From Bradyrhizobium yuanmingense (lineage in GTDB: Bacteria; Pseudomonadota; Alphaproteobacteria; Rhizobiales; Xanthobacteraceae): a stretch of 64,000 bases of DNA. Below the pieces are notes generated by a model. The model made no database searches, was not told where the DNA came from, and was given only the letters and a program-made list of their open reading frames with translations. Position 1 is the stretch's first letter. Every line of letters begins with the position of its first letter. The DNA is taken from assembly GCF_029167105.1 (NCBI RefSeq), contig NZ_JARFML010000001.1, positions 434,001 through 498,000 of the forward strand, written 5' to 3'. A program made the translations under genes and the position numbers. This document shows positions 9,049-17,332 of this stretch, in pieces.

Positions 9049-9882
9049 ATGAATCCAGCCCAGCGCGCGCTCTGGTATATCGAGAGCCATCTGGCCGAGC
9101 CGATAACGCTCGACGAGATCGCTGCGATCTCGGGCGTGTCGCGGTTCCACATCGTGCGTGCGTTCGCCGCGGCCGTCGGTCTGCCGGTGATGCGCTACGT
9201 GCGCGCGCGGCGGCTGAGTGAGGCGGCGCGCAGTCTGGCAAAGGGCGCACCCGACATCCTGTCGCTGGCGCTGGAGGCGGATTACGGCTCGCACGAAGCT
9301 TTCACCCGCGCGTTCCGCGACCAATTCGGCACCACGCCCGAAGCGGTGAGGGCGGCAGCGTGCGTCAACCAGCTCAGGCTACAGGAGCCGATCCTCATGG
9401 ACTCCACCATGCTCGACCATCTTGCCCCGCCGCGCTTCGAGACGGCAAAGGCCTTCCTCGTCGCCGGTCTCGCCGAGCGCATCTCCTGCGACAACGGTGC
9501 CATGATCCCTGGTCTATGGCAGCGCTTCAATCGGGAGGTTGCCGACATTCCCGCGCGCATCGGTAACGTCGCCTACGGCGTCTGCTGCAATGGCGATGAT
9601 GCCGGCAATTTCGATTACATCGCCGGCCTCGAGGTCGCCGATTTCTCCGACCTGCCGCGCCGCTTCGGCCGCATCCGCATTCCGGAGCAGCGCTATGCGG
9701 TGTTCACGCACGAGGACCACGTCGCCTCGATCCGCCGCACCGTCAACACGATCTGGAATCAATGGCTGCCGGCGTCCGGGCTGAAAGCCGCGGACGCGCC
9801 GAACTTCGAGCGCTACGACCAAAAATTCGATCCGGCGACCGGCAATGGCGGCTTCGAAATCTGGATACCGGTGCGGGAGTAA
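9049..9882 (+). CDS. AraC family regulator with GyrI-like effector-binding domain
   Basis: The 277-aa protein has an N-terminal double helix-turn-helix of the AraC type (about residues 5-105; IAAISGVSRFHIVRAF and ALEADYGSHEAFTRAF) and a C-terminal GyrI/Rob-like domain (about 120-277) ending in GFEIWIPV, which in relatives binds small hydrophobic or cationic ligands. This DNA-binding-first order is that of Rob. GAGG lies before the ATG. It is divergent from the enolase-superfamily gene across 171 bp, so it could control that gene, itself, or both; the ligand is unknown. Confidence 0.87.
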   Translation: MNPAQRALWYIESHLAEPITLDEIAAISGVSRFHIVRAFAAAVGLPVMRYVRARRLSEAARSLAKGAPDILSLALEADYGSHEAFTRAFRDQFGTTPEAVRAAACVNQLRLQEPILMDSTMLDHLAPPRFETAKAFLVAGLAERISCDNGAMIPGLWQRFNREVADIPARIGNVAYGVCCNGDDAGNFDYIAGLEVADFSDLPRRFGRIRIPEQRYAVFTHEDHVASIRRTVNTIWNQWLPASGLKAADAPNFERYDQKFDPATGNGGFEIWIPVRE

Positions 9883-10019
9883 CCACGCAACGCTGGCATA
9901 CCGTCCCGCTTGCTTGGCAAGCCGCGGCGACTTTGCCATAACCGCAGGCAAATCTTGCCTGCGGAGCTCCGTGCCGGACATCCCGTGCAAGCCATAACAA
10001 GCAGCCGGGAGGGTCTCCA

Positions 10020-10946
10020 ATGTCCAACGTCCGCGTTCTCGCCACCGACCTCGAATTTCCCGAAGGGCCGGTCGTGATGCCGGACGGCTCGGTGGTGCTG
10101 GTGGAGATCCGCGGCCAGCGCCTGACGCGCGTCTATCCCGACGGTCGCAAGGAGATCGTGGCCAGGATTCCCGGCGGCCCGAATGGCGCCGCGCTCGGAC
10201 CCGACGGCAAGATCTACATCTGCAACAATGGCGGCTTCTCCTGGATTCCGGCCGGCAAGATGATCATGCCGGGTCCGCAGCCGGACGATTATCTCGGCGG
10301 CGCGATCCAGCGCGTCGACCTGCAATCCGGCAAGGTCGAGACCGTCGTGACAAAATGCGGCGCCCACGATCTGCGCGGGCCGAACGACCTCGTCTTCGAC
10401 AAGCACGGCGGCCTCTGGTTCTCCGATCTCGGCAAGCGCCGCGCGCGCGAGATGGACGTCGGCGGCATGTATTACCTCAAGCCCGGGATGAGCGAGATCG
10501 TCGAAATCGTGCACGGCGTATTGCCGGCCAACGGCATCGGCCTGTCGCCGGACGAGAACATTGTCTACATCGCGGAAACGCCGACCGGCCGGCTCTGGGC
10601 CTATGAGCTCTCGGCGCCGGGCACGCTCAAGCCGCGCGATCCGATCTATCGCGGCGAGCGCGGCCAGCCGATCTGCGGCCTCGGCGGCTACCAGATGTTC
10701 GACTCCCTCGCGGTGGAAGCTGGCGGCAATGTCTGTGTCGCCACGCTCGTCTCCGGCTGCATCTCGGTGATCGCGCCCGACGGCACCCTGGTGGAACAGG
10801 TCCCGACCGGCGACCGCGTCACCACCAACATCGCCTTCGGCGGCCCCGAGCTGAAGACGGCCTACATCACGCTGTCGGGCAAGGGCGAGCTGATCGCCAT
10901 GGACTGGCCGCGCGGCGGATTGCCGCTCAATTTTCTGAACAAGTGA
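10020..10946 (+). CDS. SMP-30/gluconolactonase/LRE family protein
   Basis: A 308-aa six-bladed beta-propeller of the SMP-30/gluconolactonase family, which hydrolyses sugar or other lactones with one bound divalent metal. Support: N-terminal EFPEGPV with the metal-ligand glutamate, GPNGAALGPDGKIYICNNGG, the central LRGPNDLVFDKHGGLWFSD and LPANGIGLSPDENIVYIAE blocks, all diagnostic of this fold. There is no signal peptide, so it is cytoplasmic. GGGAGG precedes the ATG. The substrate cannot be read from sequence; nearby AraC, enolase-superfamily and GMC oxidoreductase genes would fit a sugar-acid or alcohol catabolic setting, but they are not one operon. Confidence 0.87.
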   Translation: MSNVRVLATDLEFPEGPVVMPDGSVVLVEIRGQRLTRVYPDGRKEIVARIPGGPNGAALGPDGKIYICNNGGFSWIPAGKMIMPGPQPDDYLGGAIQRVDLQSGKVETVVTKCGAHDLRGPNDLVFDKHGGLWFSDLGKRRAREMDVGGMYYLKPGMSEIVEIVHGVLPANGIGLSPDENIVYIAETPTGRLWAYELSAPGTLKPRDPIYRGERGQPICGLGGYQMFDSLAVEAGGNVCVATLVSGCISVIAPDGTLVEQVPTGDRVTTNIAFGGPELKTAYITLSGKGELIAMDWPRGGLPLNFLNK

Positions 10947-10966
10947 CAATCGCGAAAATCGCGATT

Positions 10967-11045
10967 GTCATCCCGGGGCTATGCGGAGCATAGAACCCGG
11001 GATCTCGAGATTCCGGGTTCTGCTCTTCGAGCCGCCCGGAATGAC
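10967..11045. repeat. Palindromic repeat, family D (GTCATCCCGGGG type)
   Basis: Imperfect inverted repeat whose ends are GTCATCCCGGGG and CCGGAATGAC, with an inner arm pair (GAACCCGGGATCTC / GAGATTCCGGGTTC) that would form a long hairpin. It fills the gap between the lactonase-like gene and the acetyltransferase. A related copy is at 16695-16801. Confidence 0.75.
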
Positions 11046-11067
11046 GGCAGTCATTATGGAGTGAGAT

Positions 11068-11661
11068 ATGCCCTGGCCCGATCCCGTCACCCTGCGTGGA
11101 CAGCACGCCCGTCTCGAGCCGCTGTCGCATGACCATCGCGAGGGGCTGGTCGAGGCCGTCAAGGACGGCGAGCTGTCAAAACTGTGGTACACCGCGATCC
11201 CGCTGCCGGAGAACATGGGCAAGGAGATCGACCGCCGCCTGGGCCTGCAGGCCGCGGGCTCGATGCTGCCGTTCACCGTGTTCGATGCCGGCGGCCGGAT
11301 CGTCGGCATGACCACCTACATGAACATCGACGCCACCAACCGCCGCGTCGAGATCGGCTCGACCTGGTATGGCAAGAGCGCCCAGCGCGGCCCGCTCAAC
11401 ACGCAATGCAAGCTGCTGCTGCTGCGCCACGCCTTCGAGCCGTTGAATTGCATCGCGGTCGAGTTCCGCACGCATTTCTTCAACCACCAGAGCCGCCGCG
11501 CCATCGAGCGCCTTGGCGCGAAGCAGGACGGTATCCTGCGCAGCCACCAGATCGCGCCGAACGGCACGTTGCGCGATACTGTCGTCTACAGCATCACCGC
11601 CGCCGAATGGCCGACGGTGCAGGCGCATCTGGAATTCCAACTCAACGACAAGCCGCGTTAG
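11068..11661 (+). CDS. GNAT family N-acetyltransferase (RimJ/RimL-like)
   Basis: The 197-aa protein has the GNAT core: substrate-binding N-terminal strands (LRGQHARLEPLSHDH), the central strand VGMTTYMNIDATNRRVEIG, the acetyl-CoA region STWYGKSAQRGPLNTQCKLL in place of the classical Q/RxxGxG/A loop, and the C-terminal EFRTHFFNHQSRRAIERLG helix, a signature of RimJ/RimL-like enzymes. The acceptor may be a protein N-terminus or a small amine. GGAG precedes the ATG. It lies 15 bp upstream of the GMC oxidoreductase gene, so the two are probably co-transcribed. Confidence 0.85.
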   Translation: MPWPDPVTLRGQHARLEPLSHDHREGLVEAVKDGELSKLWYTAIPLPENMGKEIDRRLGLQAAGSMLPFTVFDAGGRIVGMTTYMNIDATNRRVEIGSTWYGKSAQRGPLNTQCKLLLLRHAFEPLNCIAVEFRTHFFNHQSRRAIERLGAKQDGILRSHQIAPNGTLRDTVVYSITAAEWPTVQAHLEFQLNDKPR

Positions 11662-11676
11662 GGCGGCCGAGGGACC

Positions 11677-13323
11677 ATGGATAGATTCGACTATGTGATC
11701 GTCGGCGCGGGCTCCGCCGGTTGCGTGCTCACCAGCCGGCTCAGCGAGGATCCCAACACCAGCGTCTGCGTGCTCGAGGCGGGCCCGAGGGACTGGCATC
11801 CCTACATTCATCTGCCGGCGGGCTTCATCAAGACCTTCCACATGAAGAGCATCAACTGGGCTTACCAGCAGGAGCCCGGTCCCTGGACCGGCGGGCGCAG
11901 CATCTATGCGCCGCGCGGCAAGACGCTGGGCGGCTCGTCCTCGATCAACGGCCATATCTACAATCGCGGCCAGCGCATGGATTTCGACACCTGGGCGCAG
12001 ATGGGCAATCGCGGCTGGGGCTATGCCGACGTGCTGCCCTATTTCCGCCGGCTGGAGAAGCGGATCGGCGAGGGCGAGGACACCTATCGCGGCCGCGACG
12101 GCAACCTCATCGTCACCACCATGAACTGGCGCGATCCGCTCTGCGAGGCCTTCATGGAAGGCGCGGTCTCGCTCGGCATTCCCCGCAATCCCGATTACAA
12201 CGGCAAGACCCAGGAAGGCGTCTCCTACTGCCAGCGCACGATCAACAACGGCCTGCGCGTCTCCGGCGCCACCGCGTTCCTCAAGCCGGCGATGAAGCGG
12301 CCCAACGTGCATGTGCGCACCCATGCCCACGCGACAGAGATCATCTTCGAGGGCAAGCGCGCCGTCGGCGTGCGCTACACCAAGGGCGGCCGCGGCGGCC
12401 AGCCGGTCGAGGTGCGCGCCAACAAGGAGGTGATCCTCTCCGGCGGCAGCTATAATTCGCCGCAGCTGCTGCAACTCTCCGGCATCGGCTCGCCGGATCT
12501 GTTGCAGCAGCACGGCATCGCGGTGCGCCACGCGCTGCCCGTCGGCGAAGGCCTGCAGGACCACTACGCCCCGCGCACGGTGGCGCGGGTCAAGGACATC
12601 AAGACGATCAACGAGCTCCGCCGCGGCTTCTCGCTGTGGATCGAGGCGTTGAAATGGGCGACTCAGCGCAAGGGCCTGCTCTCGCTGTCGCCGACGATGG
12701 TCTATTGCTTCTGGCATTCCGGCGAGAGCGCGGAGAGCTCCGACCTGCAGCTCACCTTCACGCCGGCGTCCTACAAGGAAGGCGTGCAGGGCCAGCTCGA
12801 GGACGAGCCTGGCATGACGGTCGCATCCTGGCAGCAGCGGCCGGAGAGCCGCGGCTATGTCCGGATCCGCTCGAACGATCCGTTCGCGCCGCCGATCATC
12901 CAGACCAATTATCTCGACGCCGAGCTCGACCGCCGCGTCATCGTCGGCGGCATGAAGCTCGCGCGGCGCCTCTTGAAGAGTGCGCCGCTGTCGCCCTATT
13001 ACGCCTACGAGGATTTCCCCGGCCCCAACGTCAACACCGACGACGAGTTCCTGCACGCCGCCACCGAGCGCGGCACCACCACCTTCCATCCCGGCTGCAC
13101 CTGCCGCATGGGTCCGGCGGACTCCACCTGGGCGGTCGTCGACGACCAGCTCCGCGTCCACGGATTGGAAGGCCTCCGCGTCATCGACGCCTCTGTGATG
13201 CCGCGCATGATCTCGGCGAATTTGAACGCGTCGACCATGATGATCGCGGATCGTGCCTCGGACCTGATCCGCGGCAAGCAGCCGATGGAAGCCGCAAGGA
13301 TTCCGGACGCAGCGGTGGCGTGA
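11677..13323 (+). CDS. GMC family FAD-dependent oxidoreductase
   Basis: This 548-aa flavoenzyme has an N-terminal ADP-binding motif (VIVGAGSAGCVL, residues about 7-18), the first GMC signature (GKTLGGSSSINGHIYNRG), the second (SGGSYNSPQLLQLSGIG) and catalytic H471 (TTFHPGCTCRMG) and N517 (NLNASTMMIA). Relatives oxidise choline, polyethylene glycol or aliphatic alcohols to aldehydes, passing electrons to quinone or another acceptor; the substrate here is unknown. Length is normal for the family. It follows the acetyltransferase gene by 15 bp and is followed by a repeat that could act as a terminator. Confidence 0.9.
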   Translation: MDRFDYVIVGAGSAGCVLTSRLSEDPNTSVCVLEAGPRDWHPYIHLPAGFIKTFHMKSINWAYQQEPGPWTGGRSIYAPRGKTLGGSSSINGHIYNRGQRMDFDTWAQMGNRGWGYADVLPYFRRLEKRIGEGEDTYRGRDGNLIVTTMNWRDPLCEAFMEGAVSLGIPRNPDYNGKTQEGVSYCQRTINNGLRVSGATAFLKPAMKRPNVHVRTHAHATEIIFEGKRAVGVRYTKGGRGGQPVEVRANKEVILSGGSYNSPQLLQLSGIGSPDLLQQHGIAVRHALPVGEGLQDHYAPRTVARVKDIKTINELRRGFSLWIEALKWATQRKGLLSLSPTMVYCFWHSGESAESSDLQLTFTPASYKEGVQGQLEDEPGMTVASWQQRPESRGYVRIRSNDPFAPPIIQTNYLDAELDRRVIVGGMKLARRLLKSAPLSPYYAYEDFPGPNVNTDDEFLHAATERGTTTFHPGCTCRMGPADSTWAVVDDQLRVHGLEGLRVIDASVMPRMISANLNASTMMIADRASDLIRGKQPMEAARIPDAAVA

Positions 13324-13330
13324 GGCCTTC

Positions 13331-13416
13331 GTAGGGTGGGTAGAGCGGAGCGAAACCCATCATCGTGCAGCGATTGCTGAAGCGAGATGGGTTTCGCTCC
13401 GCTCTACCCATCCTAC
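13331..13416. repeat. Palindromic repeat, family A (GTAGGGTGGGT type), short form, beside the RAYT gene
   Basis: Two nearly perfect inverted arms: 13331-13361 (starting GTAGGGTGGGTAGAGCGG) and 13386-13416 (ending CTCTACCCATCCTAC), separated by about 24 bp. This is the REPIN layout, two REPs in inverted orientation. It lies 64 bp upstream of the RAYT gene. Longer forms with the same GTAGGGTGGGT ends are at 34078, 35564 and 36496. Confidence 0.85.
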
Positions 13417-13480
13417 AAGACTTGCGCTCCTAATTGAGCGCAGGTGACTACAGCTTCCAAAGGTTGTGCTATCATGAGGC

Positions 13481-14023
13481 ATGACGTCCTATCGACGTAA
13501 CTTCATTCCCGGCGGAAGCTTTTTCTTCACGGTCAACCTCGCCGATCGTCGTCAATCGCTTTTGACGGCAAACATTGATCTATTGCGCACAGCTTTTCGT
13601 GAGATACGCGAACGCCATCCATTCACGATCGATGCCATCGTGGTGCTGCCCGAGCATCTTCACACCGTTTGGACGATGCCTGACGGAGATGCTGATTTTG
13701 CAATGCGCTGGCGGCAGATCAAATCCGCCTTCTCGCGTAACCTCGCGACCGAGGAACCGATCTCGGCAAGTCGCTCAGGCAAGGCAGAGCGCGGCATCTG
13801 GCAGCGCCGCTACTGGGAGCACACCATTCGCGACGAAGAGGATTACGCCCGGCACATCGACTACGTGCACATCAATCCTGTGAAGCACGGACTTGTCGAT
13901 CGAGTTCGCGATTGGGCGCCATCGTCGTTTCATCGCTATGTCGCCCTGGGTACCTATCCAGCAGATTGGGCCGGCGATCTGTCGCAACGCGATGACGGCG
14001 CCAAATTTGGAGAACGGAAATGA
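13481..14023 (+). CDS. REP-associated tyrosine transposase (RAYT)
   Basis: The 180-aa protein belongs to the Y1/HUH transposase family related to IS200/IS605 TnpA. Residues seen: the HUH pair H59-L-H61 (LPEHLHTVW), the block GIWQRRYWEHTIRDEEDY, and the candidate nucleophile Y128 in YVHINPVKHGLV. RAYTs cut and join single-stranded REP hairpins and are usually domesticated single-copy genes that spread REPs rather than themselves. Here the family A repeat lies just upstream and a different repeat (family F) lies just downstream. Length is typical, with no frameshift, so the gene may be active. Confidence 0.9.
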   Translation: MTSYRRNFIPGGSFFFTVNLADRRQSLLTANIDLLRTAFREIRERHPFTIDAIVVLPEHLHTVWTMPDGDADFAMRWRQIKSAFSRNLATEEPISASRSGKAERGIWQRRYWEHTIRDEEDYARHIDYVHINPVKHGLVDRVRDWAPSSFHRYVALGTYPADWAGDLSQRDDGAKFGERK

Positions 14024-14050
14024 TAGGGCATAGGAGCGTCCCACTCAAGT

Positions 14051-14190
14051 CTCGTGCCCCGGACGCGGCGCAGCGTCACTTCGACGGTGCGCTGCAGAGC
14101 CGGACCATGTCGCAGCAATGTACCGTGTGGCCCCTGCGTCCCGGCTCTGCGCAGCAGCGTTTCACGCTGCAACGCATCCGGGACACGAGA
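14051..14190. repeat. Palindromic repeat, family F (CTCGTGCCCCGGAC type)
   Basis: Ends are CTCGTGCCCCGGACGCGGCG and the inverted CATCCGGGACACGAGA; an inner arm pair (GCAGCGT...ACGCTGC) is also visible. It fills the gap between the convergent RAYT and MoxR genes and stops about one base before the MoxR stop codon. Confidence 0.7.
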
Positions 14191-14191
14191 C

Positions 14192-15034
14192 CTACACTTC
14201 CCGTCGGCTCAAGAACGCCAGCCGCTCGAACAGGTGCACGTCCTGCTCGTTCTTCAGCAGCGCGCCATGCAGCGGCGGGATCAGCTTGCGCGGGTCGCGT
14301 TCGCGGAGTTGCTCGACGCTCATGTCTTCGTTCAGCAGCAGCTTGAGCCAGTCGAGCAGCTCCGAGGTCGACGGTTTCTTCTTCAGGCCGGGCACCTCGC
14401 GCACCTCGAAGAAGATGCGCAGCGCTTCCTCGACCAGGCGCTTCTTGATGCCGGGGAAGTGGACGTCGACGATGCGGCCCATCGTGTCGGCATCGGGGAA
14501 CTTGATGTAGTGGAAGAAGCAGCGGCGCAGGAACGCGTCGGGCAGCTCCTTCTCGTTGTTGGAGGTGATCATCATGATCGGGCGCTGCTTCGCCTTGATC
14601 GTCTCGCCGGTCTCGTAGACATGGAATTCCATGCGGTCGAGCTCGAGCAGCAGGTCGTTCGGGAATTCGATGTCGGCCTTGTCGATCTCGTCGATCAGCA
14701 GCACCGGGCGCTGCTCGGCCGTGAAGGCCTCCCACAGCTTGCCGCGCTTGATGTAGTTCCGGATGTCGGATACGCGCGCATCGCCGAGCTGGCTGTCGCG
14801 CAGCCGCGACACCGCATCGTATTCGTAGAGGCCCTGCTGCGCCTTGGTGGTGGACTTGATGTGCCAGGTCAGAAGCGGCGCGTTCAGCGCCTTCGCCACT
14901 TCCTCCGCCAGCACCGTCTTGCCGGTGCCGGGCTCGCCCTTCACCAGGAGCGGACGCTCCAGCACGATCGAAGCATTGACGGCGACCTTGAGATCGTCGG
15001 TCGCAACATAGTCCTTGGTGCCGGTAAATTTCAT
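14192..15034 (-). CDS. MoxR family AAA+ ATPase
   Basis: The 280-aa AAA+ protein shows Walker A GEPGTGKT (33-40), Walker B LLIDEIDK and sensor ITSNNEKELPDAFLRRC. MoxR ATPases act as chaperones that insert cofactors or assemble complexes and work with VWA-domain partners; CoxD/CoxE of carbon monoxide dehydrogenase are an example. A CoxE-like VWA gene lies about 475 bp away, divergently transcribed across the GlsB gene, which supports a functional pair. No cox or mox structural genes are visible here, so the client is unknown. Confidence 0.9.
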   Translation of the reverse strand: MKFTGTKDYVATDDLKVAVNASIVLERPLLVKGEPGTGKTVLAEEVAKALNAPLLTWHIKSTTKAQQGLYEYDAVSRLRDSQLGDARVSDIRNYIKRGKLWEAFTAEQRPVLLIDEIDKADIEFPNDLLLELDRMEFHVYETGETIKAKQRPIMMITSNNEKELPDAFLRRCFFHYIKFPDADTMGRIVDVHFPGIKKRLVEEALRIFFEVREVPGLKKKPSTSELLDWLKLLLNEDMSVEQLRERDPRKLIPPLHGALLKNEQDVHLFERLAFLSRREV

Positions 15035-15096
15035 CGCGCGTCCTTGTTGGTCGTCGTCCCGGGGATTGCCAATTGCATTGCCTCGGTCGCGACATG

Positions 15097-15123
15097 GGAA
15101 CGGCCGCGCAGGGCGGCCGTTCC
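15097..15123 (-). terminator. Strong hairpin between glsB-like and MoxR genes
   Basis: Ten-bp perfect stem GGAACGGCCG/CGGCCGTTCC with a 7-base loop, 17 bases after the stop of the minus-strand glsB-like gene. No T-run follows, so it may be a weak or Rho-assisted terminator, or a structure in the MoxR leader. Confidence 0.45.
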
Positions 15124-15139
15124 TGGTTCGGTCAGGCTT

Positions 15140-15385
15140 TCAGACCCGTTTTACCAGCGAAAGGATGACCAGCACAATCACCGCGCCGATCGTGGCGTCG
15201 ACGATGGCGCCGATCGTGCCGGTTGCCAGCTGGATATGCAGCTGCGGCAGTACCCAACTCGCCACCAGCGCGCCGATGATGCCGACGACGATGTTGCCGA
15301 CCAGCCCAAATCCCGCCCCGTGGACAATCTTGCCCGCGAGCCAGCCTGCGATCGCGCCGATGATGAGCGCTGCGAGAATTCCCAT
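15140..15385 (-). CDS. GlsB/YeaQ/YmgE family membrane protein
   Basis: This 81-aa, very hydrophobic protein belongs to the transglycosylase-associated (YeaQ/YmgE) family of small stress-linked inner-membrane proteins. Three glycine-rich helices are visible (about residues 2-19, 27-46, 56-77), including the family block IIGAIAGWLAGKI. I start it at the ATG at 15385 because GGGGACG lies 7 bases upstream; a TTG at 15400 would add five residues and destroy that spacing. It lies between the MoxR and VWA genes, in the MoxR direction. Confidence 0.85.
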   Translation of the reverse strand: MGILAALIIGAIAGWLAGKIVHGAGFGLVGNIVVGIIGALVASWVLPQLHIQLATGTIGAIVDATIGAVIVLVILSLVKRV

Positions 15386-15508
15386 TGCAAACGTCCCCAA
15401 AACAACCCCTTCAGGCCACTAATTCTAGAGCAAAATGCCTGCCGGTCCAGCGTCTCGCAGTGGCCTCCGCCCCTTGACGTCAGCCACCCGACGGGCAATC
15501 TGTCACCC

Positions 15509-16684
15509 ATGTTCTTGCAATTCTTCACCTCTCTGCGCGATGCGCAGGTCCCCGTGACGCTGCGCGAATACCTCACGCTGATGGAGGCGCTCGACGCCGA
15601 CCTTGCGGACTACACGGTCGAGAATTTCTACTATCTGTCGCGCGCCTCGCTGGTGAAGGACGAGCGCAACCTCGACAAGTTCGACCGCGTCTTCGGCACC
15701 GTGTTCAAGGGGCTGGAAAGCCTGCTCGACGCCATGGAGAAGGCGGAAATTCCCGAGGAGTGGCTGAAGAAGCTCGCCGAGAAGTACCTGACAGAGGAAG
15801 AGAAGAAGCAGATCGAGGCCATGGGCTGGGACAAGCTCATGGAGACGCTGAAGAAGCGGCTCGAGGAGCAGAAGGGCCGGCACCAGGGCGGCTCGAAATG
15901 GATCGGCACCGCCGGCACCTCGCCGTTCGGCGCGCATGGCTACAATCCCGAGGGCGTGCGCATTGGCCAGGAGAAGAACCGCAACAACCGCGCCGTGAAG
16001 GTGTGGGACAAGCGCGAGTTCAAGGATCTCGACGGCAATGTCGAGCTCGGCATCCGCAACATCAAGGTGGCGTTGCGCCGCCTGCGCAAGTTCGCCCGCA
16101 CCGGCGCGCCCGACGAGCTCGATCTCGACACCACGATCCGCGAGACCGCCAATCACGGCTATCTCGACGTGCACATGCGCCCCGAGCGGCGCAATGCGGT
16201 GAAGCTCCTGGTGTTCTTCGACATCGGCGGCTCGATGGATGCGCATATCGAGCAGGTCGAGGAACTGTTCTCGGCGGCGAAGAGCGAGTTCAAGCACATG
16301 GAGTATTTCTACTTCCACAACTGCCTCTATGAGGGCGTGTGGAAGCAGAACAAGCGCCGCTTCACCGACCGCACGCCGACCTGGGACGTGCTGCACAAAT
16401 ACCCGCACGACTACAAGGTCGTGTTCGTCGGCGATGCCTCGATGTCGCCCTACGAGATCATGGTGCCCGGCGGCTCGGTCGAGCACGTCAACGAGGAGCC
16501 CGGCTCGGTCTGGCTCGACCGCATCATCCGCACCTATCCGCACACGGTGTGGCTGAACCCGGTGCAGCAGAAGCACTGGGACTATTCGGAATCCACCACG
16601 ATCATCAAGCGCATCTTCGCCAATCGGATGTATCCGATCACGATCGAGGGGCTGGAGAACGCGATGAAGGAATTGACGCATTGA
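15509..16684 (+). CDS. VWA domain protein, CoxE-like, partner of MoxR
   Basis: The 391-aa protein has a helical N-terminal region (about 1-125), a linker, and a C-terminal von Willebrand A domain (about 228-391) beginning LLVFFDIGGSMD. The metal site is D238-x-G-x-S242, a variant of the usual D-x-S-x-S. Relatives (CoxE-like, DUF58/VWA_CoxE) work with MoxR ATPases in complex maturation, and a MoxR gene lies close by. The reading frame is open for 1.4 kb upstream, over the MoxR gene on the other strand, but the family N-terminus MFLQFFTSLRDAQVPVTLRE fixes the start at 15509. Confidence 0.87.
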   Translation: MFLQFFTSLRDAQVPVTLREYLTLMEALDADLADYTVENFYYLSRASLVKDERNLDKFDRVFGTVFKGLESLLDAMEKAEIPEEWLKKLAEKYLTEEEKKQIEAMGWDKLMETLKKRLEEQKGRHQGGSKWIGTAGTSPFGAHGYNPEGVRIGQEKNRNNRAVKVWDKREFKDLDGNVELGIRNIKVALRRLRKFARTGAPDELDLDTTIRETANHGYLDVHMRPERRNAVKLLVFFDIGGSMDAHIEQVEELFSAAKSEFKHMEYFYFHNCLYEGVWKQNKRRFTDRTPTWDVLHKYPHDYKVVFVGDASMSPYEIMVPGGSVEHVNEEPGSVWLDRIIRTYPHTVWLNPVQQKHWDYSESTTIIKRIFANRMYPITIEGLENAMKELTH

Positions 16685-16694
16685 TACCTCCCGT

Positions 16695-16801
16695 CGTCAT
16701 TCCGGGGCGCGACGCAGTCGCGAACCCGGAATCCATCGGGCCGCAGTCCGTGTAGATGAATGGATTCCGGGCTCGATGCTGCGCATCGCCCCGGAATGAC
16801 G
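16695..16801. repeat. Palindromic repeat, family D (CGTCATTCCGGGG type)
   Basis: Ends CGTCATTCCGGGGCG and CGCCCCGGAATGACG are perfect inverted copies; inner arms GAACCCGGAATCCAT / ATGGATTCCGGGCTC extend the hairpin. Lies between the VWA and rhodanese genes. Related to 10967-11045. Confidence 0.85.
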
Positions 16802-16822
16802 AAAGAAGAGAAGGGAAGACCC

Positions 16823-17236
16823 ATGCCCCAGACCATCACCCGCGGCATCAAGGCGCTGATCGACGAGGCCAATGCCGAGATCGAGACGCTCTCGGCCAAG
16901 GACGCGATCGAGATCTCTAAGAACGGCGACGTCGTCATCGTCGACATCCGCGATCCCCGCGAGATCGAGCGCGACGGCCGCATCCCCGGCGCCTTCGCCT
17001 GCACGCGCGGCATGCTCGAATTCTGGATCGACCCGCAGAGCCCCTACGCAAAACCGATCTTCCAGGAGGACAAGAAGTTCGTGTTCCATTGCGCGGGGGG
17101 CTTACGATCCGCGCTTGCGGCCAAGACCGCGCAGGACATGGGCCTCAAGCCCGTCGCCCACATCGCCGGCGGCTACGCCGCCTGGCGCGACGCCGGCGGG
17201 CCCACGGAGAAGTGGGAGCCGAAGAAGAAGGGGTGA
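16823..17236 (+). CDS. Single-domain rhodanese-like protein
   Basis: This 137-aa protein is one rhodanese domain. It has the N-terminal VVIVDIRDPREIERDGRIPG block and the active loop C90-AGGLRS, which matches the catalytic CxxGxR/S persulfide-carrying loop. It probably transfers sulfane sulfur in the cytoplasm. The frame extends upstream into the family D repeat, but ATG 16823 has GGGAAG before it. It precedes the two-domain sulfurtransferase gene on the same strand, with a hairpin repeat between. Confidence 0.87.
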   Translation: MPQTITRGIKALIDEANAEIETLSAKDAIEISKNGDVVIVDIRDPREIERDGRIPGAFACTRGMLEFWIDPQSPYAKPIFQEDKKFVFHCAGGLRSALAAKTAQDMGLKPVAHIAGGYAAWRDAGGPTEKWEPKKKG

Positions 17237-17240
17237 CTTG

Positions 17241-17314
17241 GTCACACGCGGGCTTGACCCGCGTGTCCATCATTTCAAGAAGGATGGATTGCCGGGGCAA
17301 GCCCGGCAATGACG
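17241..17314. repeat. Palindromic repeat, family C (GTCA-CGGGCTTG type)
   Basis: Two hairpin arms: ACACGCGGGCTTGACCCGCGTGT and GATTGCCGGGGCAAGCCCGGCAA, ending in TGACG. Lies between the two sulfurtransferase genes, only about 20 bp before the start of the second. Copies of the family are at 27435, 33401, 43199 and 63143. Confidence 0.75.
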
Positions 17315-17332
17315 ACTGGAGAGTACAGACGC

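Noticed and set aside
11176..13161. Long minus-strand open frame (661 aa) opposite the GMC oxidoreductase
   Set aside because: Antisense shadow of a gene with full GMC motifs; sequence is Ala/Arg/His-biased as expected from third-codon GC.
14054..15508. N-terminal extension of the VWA protein frame
   Set aside because: Overlaps the MoxR gene on the opposite strand and does not look like protein; family start is at 15509.
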